A model generated the notes under the pieces. That model searched no databases, had not been told where the DNA came from, and was given only the letters and a program-made list of their open reading frames with translations. Positions 49,579-57,405 of a DNA stretch of 64,000 bases are shown one piece after another (position 1 is the first letter of the stretch; each line of letters begins with the position of its first letter). Origin of the DNA: an uncultured Clostridia bacterium. Its GTDB lineage: Bacteria > Bacillota > Clostridia > Lachnospirales > Lachnospiraceae. The stretch is from assembly GCA_947385955.1 (NCBI GenBank), contig CANDNA010000005.1, positions 122,766 to 186,765 on the forward strand, given 5' to 3'. Made by a program: the position numbers and the translations under genes.

Positions 49579-50616
49579 TTATGCAAATTCACCAGTCATA
49601 CGATCTGCGGAAGGATTTGGGCCGGTACTGTCCCGCTTTATCAGAGTGACCGGGAGCATAATTTCGGTTTCCATTTCCGGGTTTTCTTTCAGTGCATGGA
49701 GTGCATCCAAAGCGATTCTGGCCCGCAGCGCCACATCCTGTCTGACGGAAGTCAGAGTAGGGGAGATCAGAGTGCACATTGGCGTATCATCAAAGCCTGC
49801 CACCGAAATATGGCCGGGAACGGAAATGTTCTGTCCGCTCAGAAAATGGATCAGGTCTATGGCATAGTAATCAGAAACGGCAAAAACAGCGGAAAATTCC
49901 AGAAGCCGGTCAAAACAGTCCAGATAGAACTGCCGCCGCAGTGTTTTTTTCATGGGAATCAGCATAAACCCGGCACAGCCGGGTGCAAACCCGTCACAAA
50001 ATCCATGATAACGCTCCGCATCCATACAGTCCTGATTGTCAGAGATACACAGGGCACGTCTGTGGCCCTGCTGACGGAAAAAAGCGCCTACCTGGAAGCC
50101 GCCGTCATAATTGTCAATGGTAATGTTATAAATTCGCCGGGCTGTTTCACAGTATCCGTCATAAACCACAAATGGAATGCGCATATGATTTCTCAGATCA
50201 GCGTAATTCTGCCGACAGAAACCCAGCAGCACCAGTCCGTCCAGATTCCACATGGAAGCGAATTTTATGATTTCTTCTATATTCCGTGTTTTTTTAATCA
50301 TCATAAACAGGCCCCGTTTTTCGATTTCTGCGGAAAGATGATTCAAAGAGGCGGCAATGAATACATCTTCCAGGGTATGGGCCTCATATTTTTCGTGGTC
50401 ATTGACCACCACGCCAATGATACGGGAATCGTTTCTGGCAAGCAGAATACCGGCCATGCTGGGGATATATTGCCTCTCTTCCAGCAAAGCCTGTACTTTC
50501 TGTACTGTTCTGTCCGACACTTTTCCTGTCTTGCCGTGAAGCACATTGGAAACGGTTGCGGTGCTTACCCCCAGTTCTTTTGCAATATCACAGATTCTGA
50601 CACGATGTTCATTCAT
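49579..50616 (-). CDS. LacI-family transcriptional regulator
   Basis: 345 residues. The N-terminal helix-turn-helix and hinge (VRICDIAKELGVSTATVSNV, then PSMAGILLARNDSRIIGVVV) are followed by a periplasmic-binding-type sugar-sensing domain ending in SVAGFDDTPMCTLISPTLTSV. It probably controls the alpha-glucosidase gene directly downstream by binding the dyad at 49540-49553, with a gluco-oligosaccharide as effector. The ATG complementary to 50614-50616 has GGGAGG upstream. Confidence 0.9.
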   Translation of the reverse strand: MNEHRVRICDIAKELGVSTATVSNVLHGKTGKVSDRTVQKVQALLEERQYIPSMAGILLARNDSRIIGVVVNDHEKYEAHTLEDVFIAASLNHLSAEIEKRGLFMMIKKTRNIEEIIKFASMWNLDGLVLLGFCRQNYADLRNHMRIPFVVYDGYCETARRIYNITIDNYDGGFQVGAFFRQQGHRRALCISDNQDCMDAERYHGFCDGFAPGCAGFMLIPMKKTLRRQFYLDCFDRLLEFSAVFAVSDYYAIDLIHFLSGQNISVPGHISVAGFDDTPMCTLISPTLTSVRQDVALRARIALDALHALKENPEMETEIMLPVTLIKRDSTGPNPSADRMTGEFA

Positions 50617-50772
50617 TTATACATGCCTCCCTGCCCTTTATCCAATGGGTATCAGTGTGTGGTATATAAGCATACGGATAGAGCCGTTATTAACATACTC
50701 ATAAAAAACAGGAACATTATACTACAGACGGAGAGGAAAGAATAAAAAAATACAAAAGAAATGCAAAGAGGA

Positions 50773-50802
50773 TGAAACTTTTTAAAACAGGGTAAGGTCT
50801 AA
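50773..50802 (+). promoter_or_regulatory. ECF-type autoregulatory promoter of the sigV-like gene
   Basis: TGAAAC (50773-50778), 17 bp, then GGTCTAA (50796-50802). This fits the ECF pattern TGAAAC-N16/17-CGTCTAA seen for SigV-type factors. A sigma-A-like TATAAT (50807-50812) lies just downstream without a clear -35. The other ~160 bp of the gap hold nothing else recognised. Confidence 0.7.
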
Positions 50803-50891
50803 TCATTATAATACCTTTGATTGACAAGAACACATACAGTCATGACAGAGGAGATTGGGAAGTGAAAATATAACAGAAGGGAGGCAGGGAA

Positions 50892-51395
50892 TTGGACAGG
50901 AAGTGGGAAAAGGGCTTTGCAGCAAAGCGCGTGGAGCAGATTTTACTGTCAGAATATCAGCATTATTTCAGGCTGGCCATGAGCTTTGTGCACAATGAAG
51001 CGGATGCCGGCGATATTGTACAGAACGGTGCATATAAAGCAATCCGGGGAAGCAGGACACTGAGGCAGGAGGCATATGCGGAGACCTGGATTTACCGGAT
51101 TATGCTGAATGAAATTTTCCGTTTCTGTAAGGAAGAACGCCATGTATCTCTGGAGGAGGCACCGGAAGGGAACTATGAGGACCGGTATGAAAACTTTGAT
51201 TTGCAGAGAGCGCTTGACAGTCTGCCGGGCAAGGATAAGGCGGTGGTGGAACTGCGATATTTTGAGGACAGGAAGCTGGAAGAGATTGCAGAGATTTTGC
51301 AGGAAAATGTAAGTACGGTCAAAAGCCGTCTTTACCGCAGCATGAAAAAGCTCCGTATCCGTATGGAAGAGCCTGAAGGCAGGAAGGGGAAATAA
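50892..51395 (+). CDS. ECF sigma factor, SigV-like
   Basis: 167 residues, TTG start at 50892 with AAGGGAGG 7 bases upstream. Region 2 (DAGDIVQNGAYKAI, ETWIYRIMLNEIFRF) and region 4 (VELRYFEDRKLEEIAEIL, STVKSRLYRSMKKLR) are complete. The next gene encodes an RsiV-like anti-sigma, 1 bp after the stop. In B. subtilis SigV/RsiV responds to lysozyme and activates peptidoglycan O-acetylation. The matching ECF promoter upstream indicates autoregulation. Confidence 0.85.
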   Translation: MDRKWEKGFAAKRVEQILLSEYQHYFRLAMSFVHNEADAGDIVQNGAYKAIRGSRTLRQEAYAETWIYRIMLNEIFRFCKEERHVSLEEAPEGNYEDRYENFDLQRALDSLPGKDKAVVELRYFEDRKLEEIAEILQENVSTVKSRLYRSMKKLRIRMEEPEGRKGK

Positions 51396-51396
51396 G

Positions 51397-52302
51397 ATGG
51401 AACATAATAATTGGAACGAACTGCGGGAAGCATATGAGAGTGTATCAATGTCAGAAGAGCAGGTACAGGGTATGAAAGAAAAAATTGAGAAAGGGAAAAA
51501 GGAACAGCGGCGCAGGAAGGGCTTTGTGAGAACCATGAAATATGTGGCAGCGGCGGCGGTGGTGTTTGTGATCCTTCCCAATACATCGGCAGGCGTGGCA
51601 CATGCCATGAGCAATATTCCCGTGGTGGGAAAACTGGTGGATGCAGTCACATTCCGTTCCTATCAGTATGAGGACGAGCGGCACAATGCGAATGTGGAAA
51701 CACCTGAGCTCATCATACAGGAAAAGGAAGGGACAGATGGGAAAAACGGAGAACCGGAACAGAAAGAGGCCCTTCAGAAAACCACAGAGGAAATCAATCA
51801 GGAGATCAAAGCAATCACTGACCGGCTCGTACAGGAGTTTGAGGAAAACCTGAAGTTCAGGGAAGGGTATCAGGACATTGTGGTGAAGCATGAAGTGATC
51901 CGTTCGGGAGAAACCTATTTTACACTGAAACTGATCTGCTATCAGGCTGCCGGGAGCGGCGCGGAAACGGATTATTTTTATACCATTGATTTGCGCAGCG
52001 GGGAGCGGGTGGCATTAAAAGACCTGTTTATGGAAGGTGCAGATTACAGCGGAGTCATTGACGGAGAAATCAGAAAACAGATGCGGGAGCAGATGGACGC
52101 GGATGAGAATGTGGTATACTGGCTGGACAACGAGGACATACCCGAGTGGAATTTCCGGGGCATTACGGAGGATACTTCCTTCTATATCAATCAGGATAAT
52201 CAGGTGGTGATTGCATTTAATGAAGGCGATGTGGCGCCGATGTACATGGGCTGTGTGGAGTTTATGATACCCGAAGAGATTTTGGAAGGAATCAGAAAAT
52301 AA
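51397..52302 (+). CDS. RsiV-like anti-sigma factor (DUF3298)
   Basis: 301 residues. The cytoplasmic N-terminus (about 1-47) should bind the sigma factor. A single membrane helix lies near 48-68. The outer part contains a DUF4163-like segment and a C-terminal DUF3298 domain (YFYTIDLRSGERVALKDLF, VVIAFNEGDVAP). RsiV of B. subtilis has the same order and binds lysozyme directly, which triggers its cleavage. It follows the sigma gene by 1 bp. A similar host-lysozyme role in a gut bacterium is plausible, by inference. Confidence 0.82.
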   Translation: MEHNNWNELREAYESVSMSEEQVQGMKEKIEKGKKEQRRRKGFVRTMKYVAAAAVVFVILPNTSAGVAHAMSNIPVVGKLVDAVTFRSYQYEDERHNANVETPELIIQEKEGTDGKNGEPEQKEALQKTTEEINQEIKAITDRLVQEFEENLKFREGYQDIVVKHEVIRSGETYFTLKLICYQAAGSGAETDYFYTIDLRSGERVALKDLFMEGADYSGVIDGEIRKQMREQMDADENVVYWLDNEDIPEWNFRGITEDTSFYINQDNQVVIAFNEGDVAPMYMGCVEFMIPEEILEGIRK

Positions 52303-52342
52303 CAGGTATGTTTTTTGGACATTGAAAATTTGAAAAAAATGG

Positions 52343-52371
52343 TTGACTTTTTGGATGTGGTTTGGTATTAT
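52343..52371 (+). promoter_or_regulatory. Promoter of the tRNA-Gly pair
   Basis: TTGACT (52343-52348), 17-bp spacer, TATTAT (52366-52371) with extended TGG, 41 bp before the first tRNA. Confidence 0.8.
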
Positions 52372-52411
52372 TAATGACGTGCTGATACAGTATAAAATCA
52401 GATTACGTCAT

Positions 52412-52482
52412 GCGGGTGTAGTTCAATGGTAGAACACCAGCCTTCCAAGCTGGATACGTGGGTTCGATTCCCATCACCCGCT
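52412..52482 (+). tRNA. tRNA-Gly (TCC)
   Basis: 71 nt cloverleaf: acceptor GCGGGTG/CACCCGC, anticodon stem CCAGC/GCTGG with loop CTTCCAA (anticodon TCC), T-arm GGGTTCGATTCCC, discriminator T. CCA is not encoded. Confidence 0.96.
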
Positions 52483-52504
52483 TTCAAATACCAATTTCAT
52501 ATAT

Positions 52505-52576
52505 GCACGAGTGGCTCAGTGGTGGAGTATCGCCTTGCCAAGGCGAGGGTCGCGGGTTCGAATCCCGTCTCGTGCT
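52505..52576 (+). tRNA. tRNA-Gly (GCC)
   Basis: 72 nt cloverleaf: acceptor GCACGAG/CTCGTGC, anticodon stem TCGCC/GGCGA with loop TTGCCAA (anticodon GCC), T-arm CGGGTTCGAATCCCG, discriminator T. CCA is not encoded. It lies 22 bp after the first tRNA, in the same transcript. Confidence 0.96.
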
Positions 52577-52583
52577 TTTGATT

Positions 52584-52626
52584 AAACATGGAAATGTTGA
52601 CAGAATCAGCAGTTCCATGTTTTTTT
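52584..52626 (+). terminator. Terminator of the tRNA-Gly operon
   Basis: ACATGGAA/TTCCATGT stem (52586-52593 with 52613-52620) followed by seven T. Confidence 0.88.
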
Positions 52627-52628
52627 AG

Positions 52629-52758
52629 GATATAGGAAATTCCTCCGGATTTCCTATATCGCAAAAAGCCCTCCGGGCGGGATCACACTGCGGCGGAGAG
52701 GAAATATATCGCTGAAGCGATCCGCCGCAGGAGGGAATCCTGCATGGCAGGATTTTTT
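52629..52758 (+). ncRNA. Structured non-coding segment of unknown function
   Basis: Three nested or successive folds fill 130 bp. A 12-bp perfect hairpin (52629-52640 with 52649-52660). Then a compound fold with outer stem CCCTCC/GGAGGG, inner stem TGCGGCGGA/TCCGCCGCA and a tip stem ATCGC/GCGAT. Last, a terminator hairpin AATCCTGC/GCAGGATT with a T-tract. No credible ORF or ribosome site. Could be a small RNA, a leader of the next gene or a dispersed palindromic repeat. Confidence 0.45.
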
Positions 52759-52805
52759 TCATGCTGTCATCAGATATAGAAACCGGGATTAATTGGAGGT
52801 AAAGT

Positions 52806-53138
52806 ATGACATTGAAAGATATCAGTAACGGGCCGGATTGGGTCATCTGGGCTGCGTTTGTTATTTTGGCGCTGATGAGTATTGTGCTGCTTACCGGTCA
52901 TGGCGCCGGTTTGATTGCGGGATATAATACGGCAGGAAAAGAAGAAAAAAATAAATATGATGAAAAGAAATTGTGCAGGGTTACCGGAGCCGGTATGTCT
53001 GTAATCGCTGTTTTTGTTTTCATCATGGCGATAGGAAATGACAGGTTGCCGGCATGGACTGTCAATATTTTTACAGCGGTTACTTTGGTGGACTGTGTGG
53101 TTATGATTGTATTGACGCATACTGTCTGTAAGAAATAA
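52806..53138 (+). CDS. DUF3784 small membrane protein
   Basis: 110 residues with three membrane helices (about 12-32, 60-78, 85-105). The motif LLTGHGAGLIAGYNTAGKEEK followed by YDEKKLCR is the mark of DUF3784 proteins, which are common in Firmicutes and of unknown function. GGAGG lies 8 bases before the ATG. It is a single-gene unit with no terminator of its own in the direct reading; the hairpin at 53186-53216 may also serve it. Confidence 0.8.
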   Translation: MTLKDISNGPDWVIWAAFVILALMSIVLLTGHGAGLIAGYNTAGKEEKNKYDEKKLCRVTGAGMSVIAVFVFIMAIGNDRLPAWTVNIFTAVTLVDCVVMIVLTHTVCKK

Positions 53139-53180
53139 CCGGATTTGCCGTTGCTATGTTGCTCACGGGGATTTTTCTGC

Positions 53181-53216
53181 AAAATAATAGAAAGCACGCT
53201 ACGCGGACTTTCTATT
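53181..53216 (-). terminator. Terminator of tRNA-Val (probably bidirectional)
   Basis: AATAGAAAG/CTTTCTATT stem (53186-53194 with 53208-53216), followed on the minus strand by ATTTTG. It lies between the convergent DUF3784 gene and tRNA-Val. Confidence 0.7.
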
Positions 53217-53229
53217 GTCATAAATAAAA

Positions 53230-53303
53230 TGGAAGCAATGGGGCTCGAACCCATGACCTCTCGCGTGTGAGGCGAACGCTCATCCCGGCTGAGCTATGCT
53301 TCC
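53230..53303 (-). tRNA. tRNA-Val (CAC)
   Basis: 74 nt on the minus strand: acceptor GGAAGCA/TGCTTCC, anticodon stem TTCGC/GCGAG with loop CTCACAC (anticodon CAC), T-arm ATGGG-TTCGAGC-CCCAT, discriminator A. CCA is not encoded. Confidence 0.95.
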
Positions 53304-53366
53304 ATAACCTGATTATAACACCAATGCAGAGGAAAGGTAAAGAGGAAAATGAAAAATCTGCTGCCA

Positions 53367-53395
53367 TTGAATGTGGTCCGGGAGTGTGGTATGAT
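53367..53395 (+). promoter_or_regulatory. Promoter of azlCD
   Basis: TTGAAT (53367-53372), 17-bp spacer, TATGAT (53390-53395) with an extended TGG, 38 bp before azlC. Confidence 0.7.
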
Positions 53396-53432
53396 AAGTC
53401 GGATCATAAGAGAAAAAGGATAAAAAGACAGA

Positions 53433-54194
53433 ATGGCAGAAAAAAAACGGAGCTTATATACAGGAGAAGAAAACCGTACCTGGTTTTTAAAGGGGATGCG
53501 GGATGGAATCCCCATAGGAATGGGATATTTTGCAGTGGCGTTTGCACTGGGGATCGCGGCCAGAAAGGCGGGGATGAGCGCAGTGCAGGCGGGAATTATG
53601 TCGATTACGATGCTGGCTTCCGCGGGGCAGTACGGAGCAATTACTGTGATTGCGGGCGGCGGCGGATATCTGCAGATGGCAGTGACTACGCTGATCGTGA
53701 ATCTGCGGTATTTGCTGATGTCCTGTGCATTGTCACAGAAGGTGGATCCTGAGTTGGGACTGGGGCATCGCTTTCTGCTTTCCTATCCCATTACGGATGA
53801 AATATTCGGCATTGCCATGACGGTTCCGGGCAGGCTGAATCCTTTTTATAATTATGGCGCGGCAATGGTTGCGGCGCCAGGCTGGACGCTGGGGGCCTTT
53901 CTGGGAGCGGCGGTGGGAGCGGTGCTGCCCAGGCGGGTGGAAAATGCCCTGAGTGTGGCACTGTACGGTATGTTTCTTGCCATTATCATTCCGGCGGCCA
54001 GAAAAAACAGGATTGTGGCAGGGATTGTGGCAGTTTCCATGCTGTGCAGTTTCCTTTTTACCAGAATACCGTTGCTGAAAGACATTTCTTCCGGTATGCA
54101 GATTATTTTGCTGACAGTGCTGATTGCAGGAGGGGCGGCCATTCTGTTTCCCATAGACGAAGAAGGGGAAGGGGGCGATGGAAATGCATCATAG
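53433..54194 (+). CDS. azlC: Branched-chain amino acid exporter large subunit AzlC
   Basis: 253 residues with about eight membrane helices. GMRDGIPIGMGYFAVAFALG near 18-37 is the typical AzlC opening, and SAGQYGAI and LRYLLMSCALS follow. AzlC pairs with AzlD to export branched-chain amino acids or their analogues. The 3' end overlaps azlD by 17 bp. It has its own promoter. Regulation may involve the AraC-type gene downstream. Confidence 0.9.
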   Translation: MAEKKRSLYTGEENRTWFLKGMRDGIPIGMGYFAVAFALGIAARKAGMSAVQAGIMSITMLASAGQYGAITVIAGGGGYLQMAVTTLIVNLRYLLMSCALSQKVDPELGLGHRFLLSYPITDEIFGIAMTVPGRLNPFYNYGAAMVAAPGWTLGAFLGAAVGAVLPRRVENALSVALYGMFLAIIIPAARKNRIVAGIVAVSMLCSFLFTRIPLLKDISSGMQIILLTVLIAGGAAILFPIDEEGEGGDGNAS

Positions 54195-54492
54195 CATATC
54201 GGTTTATCTTCTGGTAGCGGCAGCGGTCATATATCTGATCCGCATGCTGCCGATGACACTGATCCGCAGGGATCTGAAAAATCCGCTGATCCGGTCTTTT
54301 TTATACTATGTGCCTTATGTGACGCTGGCGGTTATGACATTTCCGGCAATTCTCTCCGCCACAGGCAGCAGCCTTTCTGCCTGGGCCGGATTTCTGGCGG
54401 GTGTGGCGCTGGCGTATGTGGACGGCAATTTGTTTCGGGTGGCAATCTGCTCCTGCGGTGTGGTTTATCTGATGGAATTGTTTTTTTGCTGA
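54178..54492 (+). CDS. azlD: Branched-chain amino acid exporter small subunit AzlD
   Basis: 104 residues, four membrane helices, with AAAVIYLIRMLPMTLIRR and SFLYYVPYVTLAVMTFPAIL matching AzlD. It completes the AzlCD exporter. The start overlaps azlC and has GGGGAAGGGGG upstream, so translation is coupled. Confidence 0.9.
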   Translation: MEMHHSISVYLLVAAAVIYLIRMLPMTLIRRDLKNPLIRSFLYYVPYVTLAVMTFPAILSATGSSLSAWAGFLAGVALAYVDGNLFRVAICSCGVVYLMELFFC

Positions 54493-54519
54493 TAAAGCGC
54501 AGAGAGAAAGGGAATCTCA

Positions 54520-55422
54520 TTGGAAAAAGCATATAAGCTGGAATTTGCAAATGAACAGATACAGGGGCTGGCTGTCAGTTGCTGCGGGTGTTCCAAAACA
54601 GAACCTCTTCACAGCTTTGGCCCTGCACTGAAGCCGCATTTTCTCATTCATTATGTACTCAGTGGAAAAGGCAGGTTTTCGGTGGGGAATCAGGAATACA
54701 GTCTGGAGGCGGGCAGCGGCTTTCTGATTGAACCGGGAGAACTGGTATTTTATCAGTCGGACGAACAGGAGCCCTGGACCTATGTATGGGTCGGGTTTGG
54801 AGGCAGTCAGGCCGGGGAATATGTAAGGAAGATGGGGCTTTCCGGCATGCATCCGGTATTTTGTTCCAATCGGCGGGAAGAATTGTATGCCTGTGTGCGC
54901 AATATGATGGAGCACAATACATCCGGGGTGGCAAATGATCTGCGCCGGAACGGGGAACTGGCAATTTTTCTTTCCCTGATTGCCGCAGAGGCTCAGGGCA
55001 GGGAAGTGGAGGATGCGGATAAGGCCAATGCTTATGTGAAAAAAGCGGTAAACTTTATTCAGAGCAATTACTGTAATCCTATTAAAGTGACGGATGTGGC
55101 GGATTTTGTCTGTGTGAACCGGAGCTATCTGTATACCCTGTTTGAACATTCTCTGGGGATGCCGCCGCAGAAGTTTTTGTCCGCTTATCGGATCACCAAA
55201 GCGGCGGAGCTTTTGCAGACCACCGAAATTCCCATTGAGAGCATTGCCCTGTCCTGCGGCTACAATGATGCGCTGGTATTTACCAAAGCCTTCAAGCAGA
55301 CAAAGGGGATTTCTCCGTCCCGGTATCGGAAGGAATTTCGGGAAAGCGGCAGCAGGCATAAAAAAGAACATTTGCTGCAGATTGAGGATTTCATCAGGCA
55401 GAGCGGCAAAAAAGAAGGATAA
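54520..55422 (+). CDS. AraC-family regulator with cupin sensor domain
   Basis: 300 residues, TTG start at 54520 with AAAGGGA upstream. The N-terminal cupin (about 30-110: LSGKGRFSVGNQEYSLEAGS, FLIEPGEL) resembles sugar-sensing AraC regulators. The C-terminal double helix-turn-helix covers about 185-285 (NRSYLYTLFEHSLGMPPQKF, IALSCGYNDALVFTKAFKQT, then ISPSRYR). It begins 27 bp after azlD and may be cotranscribed, although cupin AraC proteins usually control sugar genes. The target is unclear. Confidence 0.88.
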   Translation: MEKAYKLEFANEQIQGLAVSCCGCSKTEPLHSFGPALKPHFLIHYVLSGKGRFSVGNQEYSLEAGSGFLIEPGELVFYQSDEQEPWTYVWVGFGGSQAGEYVRKMGLSGMHPVFCSNRREELYACVRNMMEHNTSGVANDLRRNGELAIFLSLIAAEAQGREVEDADKANAYVKKAVNFIQSNYCNPIKVTDVADFVCVNRSYLYTLFEHSLGMPPQKFLSAYRITKAAELLQTTEIPIESIALSCGYNDALVFTKAFKQTKGISPSRYRKEFRESGSRHKKEHLLQIEDFIRQSGKKEG

Positions 55423-55450
55423 GCATAAAAACCAGACCGCCAAAGCAGAG

Positions 55451-56197
55451 TCAGCGGGTCTGGGTCAGGACATATTCAAATTGTGAGGTCAGATAATAGT
55501 TGGTGAAAAGTTCGATGGGGATCTCGCTGCCATTACAGATGCCATAAGTCAGCCCCAGAGAATGCAGCAGGGGGGTATCTCTGGCAATCTGCAGATAACC
55601 TGCCAGTGTATCATGGGCAGATACTGCTTTCAGCTTCAGAGAAGTGGCAGTGATTTTTACATGATAGCGGGATTCCAGAATCTTATATAAGGAGTTTTCT
55701 TTGAAATCACAGGTGTCAATATCGGGAAAAAGCCGATAAGGCAGTGTGGCTGCGGTATGGCAGAGGGGATGTCCATCAGCATAATAGATCCGTTCCATGT
55801 GGAAAACAGGATCCGCTTTGGGAAGCCGGAGTTTTTCGGCTTCTTCTTTTGTACAGATTCGCAGTCCGGCAGCCAGTACATCCCGGCTGGGTGTCATGCC
55901 GTGGCGGAGGATCTCTTCTGTATAGCTGGAAACAGAGGCCAGTTCCTGCTGCCGGGTGATTTGTTTGACGCAGGTACGTTTTCCCTGCATTTTTTCGATA
56001 TAGCCCTGATGATATAATTCGTCAATCGCACGCCGGACAGTGACCCGGCTGACCTGGTACAGGCGGATCAGCTCAGACTCGCTGGGCAGTTCCGCACCGG
56101 GAGCCAGTGTGCCGGACCGGATTGCGGCAATTAACTCCTGTTCAATGACAGCGTATTTAGGCAATTTTTGATCTGCCTGTTCCTGCATAGATTTCAC
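55451..56197 (-). CDS. GntR-family regulator with UTRA domain
   Basis: 248 residues. The N-terminal GntR winged helix covers about 14-75 (LPSESELIRLYQVSRVTVRR). A UTRA ligand-binding domain runs about 90-240 (VFHMERIYYADGHPLCH). It is divergent from the ADP-ribosylglycohydrolase-PfkB-PnuC operon. Two matching 16-bp dyads in the shared spacer, one at each promoter, show likely control of both itself and the operon. UTRA proteins bind small molecules such as sugar phosphates or nucleoside-like ligands. Confidence 0.88.
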   Translation of the reverse strand: MKSMQEQADQKLPKYAVIEQELIAAIRSGTLAPGAELPSESELIRLYQVSRVTVRRAIDELYHQGYIEKMQGKRTCVKQITRQQELASVSSYTEEILRHGMTPSRDVLAAGLRICTKEEAEKLRLPKADPVFHMERIYYADGHPLCHTAATLPYRLFPDIDTCDFKENSLYKILESRYHVKITATSLKLKAVSAHDTLAGYLQIARDTPLLHSLGLTYGICNGSEIPIELFTNYYLTSQFEYVLTQTR

Positions 56198-56214
56198 GCT
56201 CCTTTTTCAGCTTT

Positions 56215-56258
56215 ATTATACAGAAAGGAAACCGGAAAGTAAACCTGTTGTAATAAGT
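56215..56258 (-). promoter_or_regulatory. GntR gene promoter with operator
   Basis: On the minus strand TTTACT (complement of 56238-56243), 17-bp spacer and TATAAT (complement of 56215-56220). The dyad ACCTGTTGTAATAAGT (56243-56258) touches the -35 and matches the operon operator in 13 of 16 bases. Confidence 0.65.
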
Positions 56259-56352
56259 TAGGATGCAAATTGGCAGTCTGAATGAATACAGACCTGAAAA
56301 AATTGGTGAAACTGCACAAAAAAAGAGTTGTGTTTTTGCGCAGGATTCCATA

Positions 56353-56388
56353 TTGACGATACATGATAAATAACTTATTATAATAAGT
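56353..56388 (+). promoter_or_regulatory. Operon promoter with GntR operator over the -10
   Basis: TTGACG (56353-56358), 17-bp spacer, TATTAT (56376-56381). The perfect 16-bp palindrome ACTTATTATAATAAGT (56373-56388) covers the -10, so a bound repressor would block polymerase. Confidence 0.8.
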
Positions 56389-56406
56389 GAAAGGAGATAA
56401 TATTAT

Positions 56407-57405
56407 ATGATAGACAAGGTATTGGGCGTTCTGTATGGAATGGCAATCGGGGACGCGATGGGAATGCCGCCGGAGCTGTGGAGCAGGAAACGGATGCTGG
56501 AATACTATGGGGAAATTCGGGGGTTTTTAGATGGATGTCCCGAAAATATCATATCTTATCAGTATAAAGCAGGACAGTTTACCGATGACACCGGGCAGGC
56601 GCTGACCATATTGGACAGCCTGATGGAAACGGATTTTGTGCCGTCAGTGCAGAATATTGCGGAGCATATCCTTGCCTGGGCAGATCGGGAAAATGCATTT
56701 GAGAATAATATTCTGGGCCCTACATCCAAGGTAACACTGGGGCTGTTCCGGGAAGGAAAGAGTGCGAAAGAATATTCGGACGAAGCCCTGTCCAATGGAG
56801 CGGCTATGCGGATCGCACCGATAGGAGCGTTATTTGAACCATTCCGGAAAGAAGCGCTGTGCCGTTATGTGGCCGCAGTATCACAGGTGACTCATACCAG
56901 CGATGTGACAGTTGCCGGAGCCGCCATGATTGCAATGGCGGTTGCTTCTGCCATACAGTATGGAGACAGGGAACAGATGATTACGGATGCACTTTCGGTG
57001 GAGCCGTATGCTATGTCACTGGGGGCTTCTACAGTCAGTCCGTCCCTGGGGGCAAGAACCAGGCTGGGCATAAAACTGGCCCGGACTTACCGGGAAGATC
57101 CAAGGGCTTTCCTGGAAAACCTGTATGATCTGGTGGGCGCCGGGGTCAATACCTCCGAATCTGTCCCGGCGGCTCTGGCCATTGCCTACTACAGTTTTGA
57201 TGTAAAAAAATGTGCGCTGATGTGTGCCAATCTGGGAGGGGATACGGATACCATCGGTGCGATGGCCACGGCCATCTGCGGCGGCGCAGCCGGAATCGAA
57301 CGGATACCGGCAGAGTATATCGGGATGATACAAAAGGCCAACAGGATAGATATGCGTCCCTATGCAGAGGCGATTCTGGAGAAAAGGGGGAAGATAACAG
57401 GATGA
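56407..57405 (+). CDS. ADP-ribosylglycohydrolase-family protein
   Basis: 332 residues. LGVLYGMAIGDAMGMPPE at the start, QFTDDTGQAL near 57-66 and LGGDTDTIGAM near 276-286 are the two metal-binding motifs of the DraG/ARH fold. Known members cleave ADP-ribose from proteins or hydrolyse other N-glycosidic ADP-ribose links. The gene is the first of a three-gene operon with a PfkB kinase and PnuC, and its stop overlaps the next start in ATGA. That points to a small-molecule N-glycosidase role on an imported nucleoside rather than protein de-ADP-ribosylation, by inference. Confidence 0.88.
   Translation: MIDKVLGVLYGMAIGDAMGMPPELWSRKRMLEYYGEIRGFLDGCPENIISYQYKAGQFTDDTGQALTILDSLMETDFVPSVQNIAEHILAWADRENAFENNILGPTSKVTLGLFREGKSAKEYSDEALSNGAAMRIAPIGALFEPFRKEALCRYVAAVSQVTHTSDVTVAGAAMIAMAVASAIQYGDREQMITDALSVEPYAMSLGASTVSPSLGARTRLGIKLARTYREDPRAFLENLYDLVGAGVNTSESVPAALAIAYYSFDVKKCALMCANLGGDTDTIGAMATAICGGAAGIERIPAEYIGMIQKANRIDMRPYAEAILEKRGKITG

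Noticed and set aside
49696..50745. 349-codon plus-strand frame opposite the LacI gene
   Set aside because: Antisense shadow; no ribosome site.
54517..55443. 308-codon minus-strand frame opposite the AraC gene
   Set aside because: Antisense shadow; the plus strand carries a full AraC domain.
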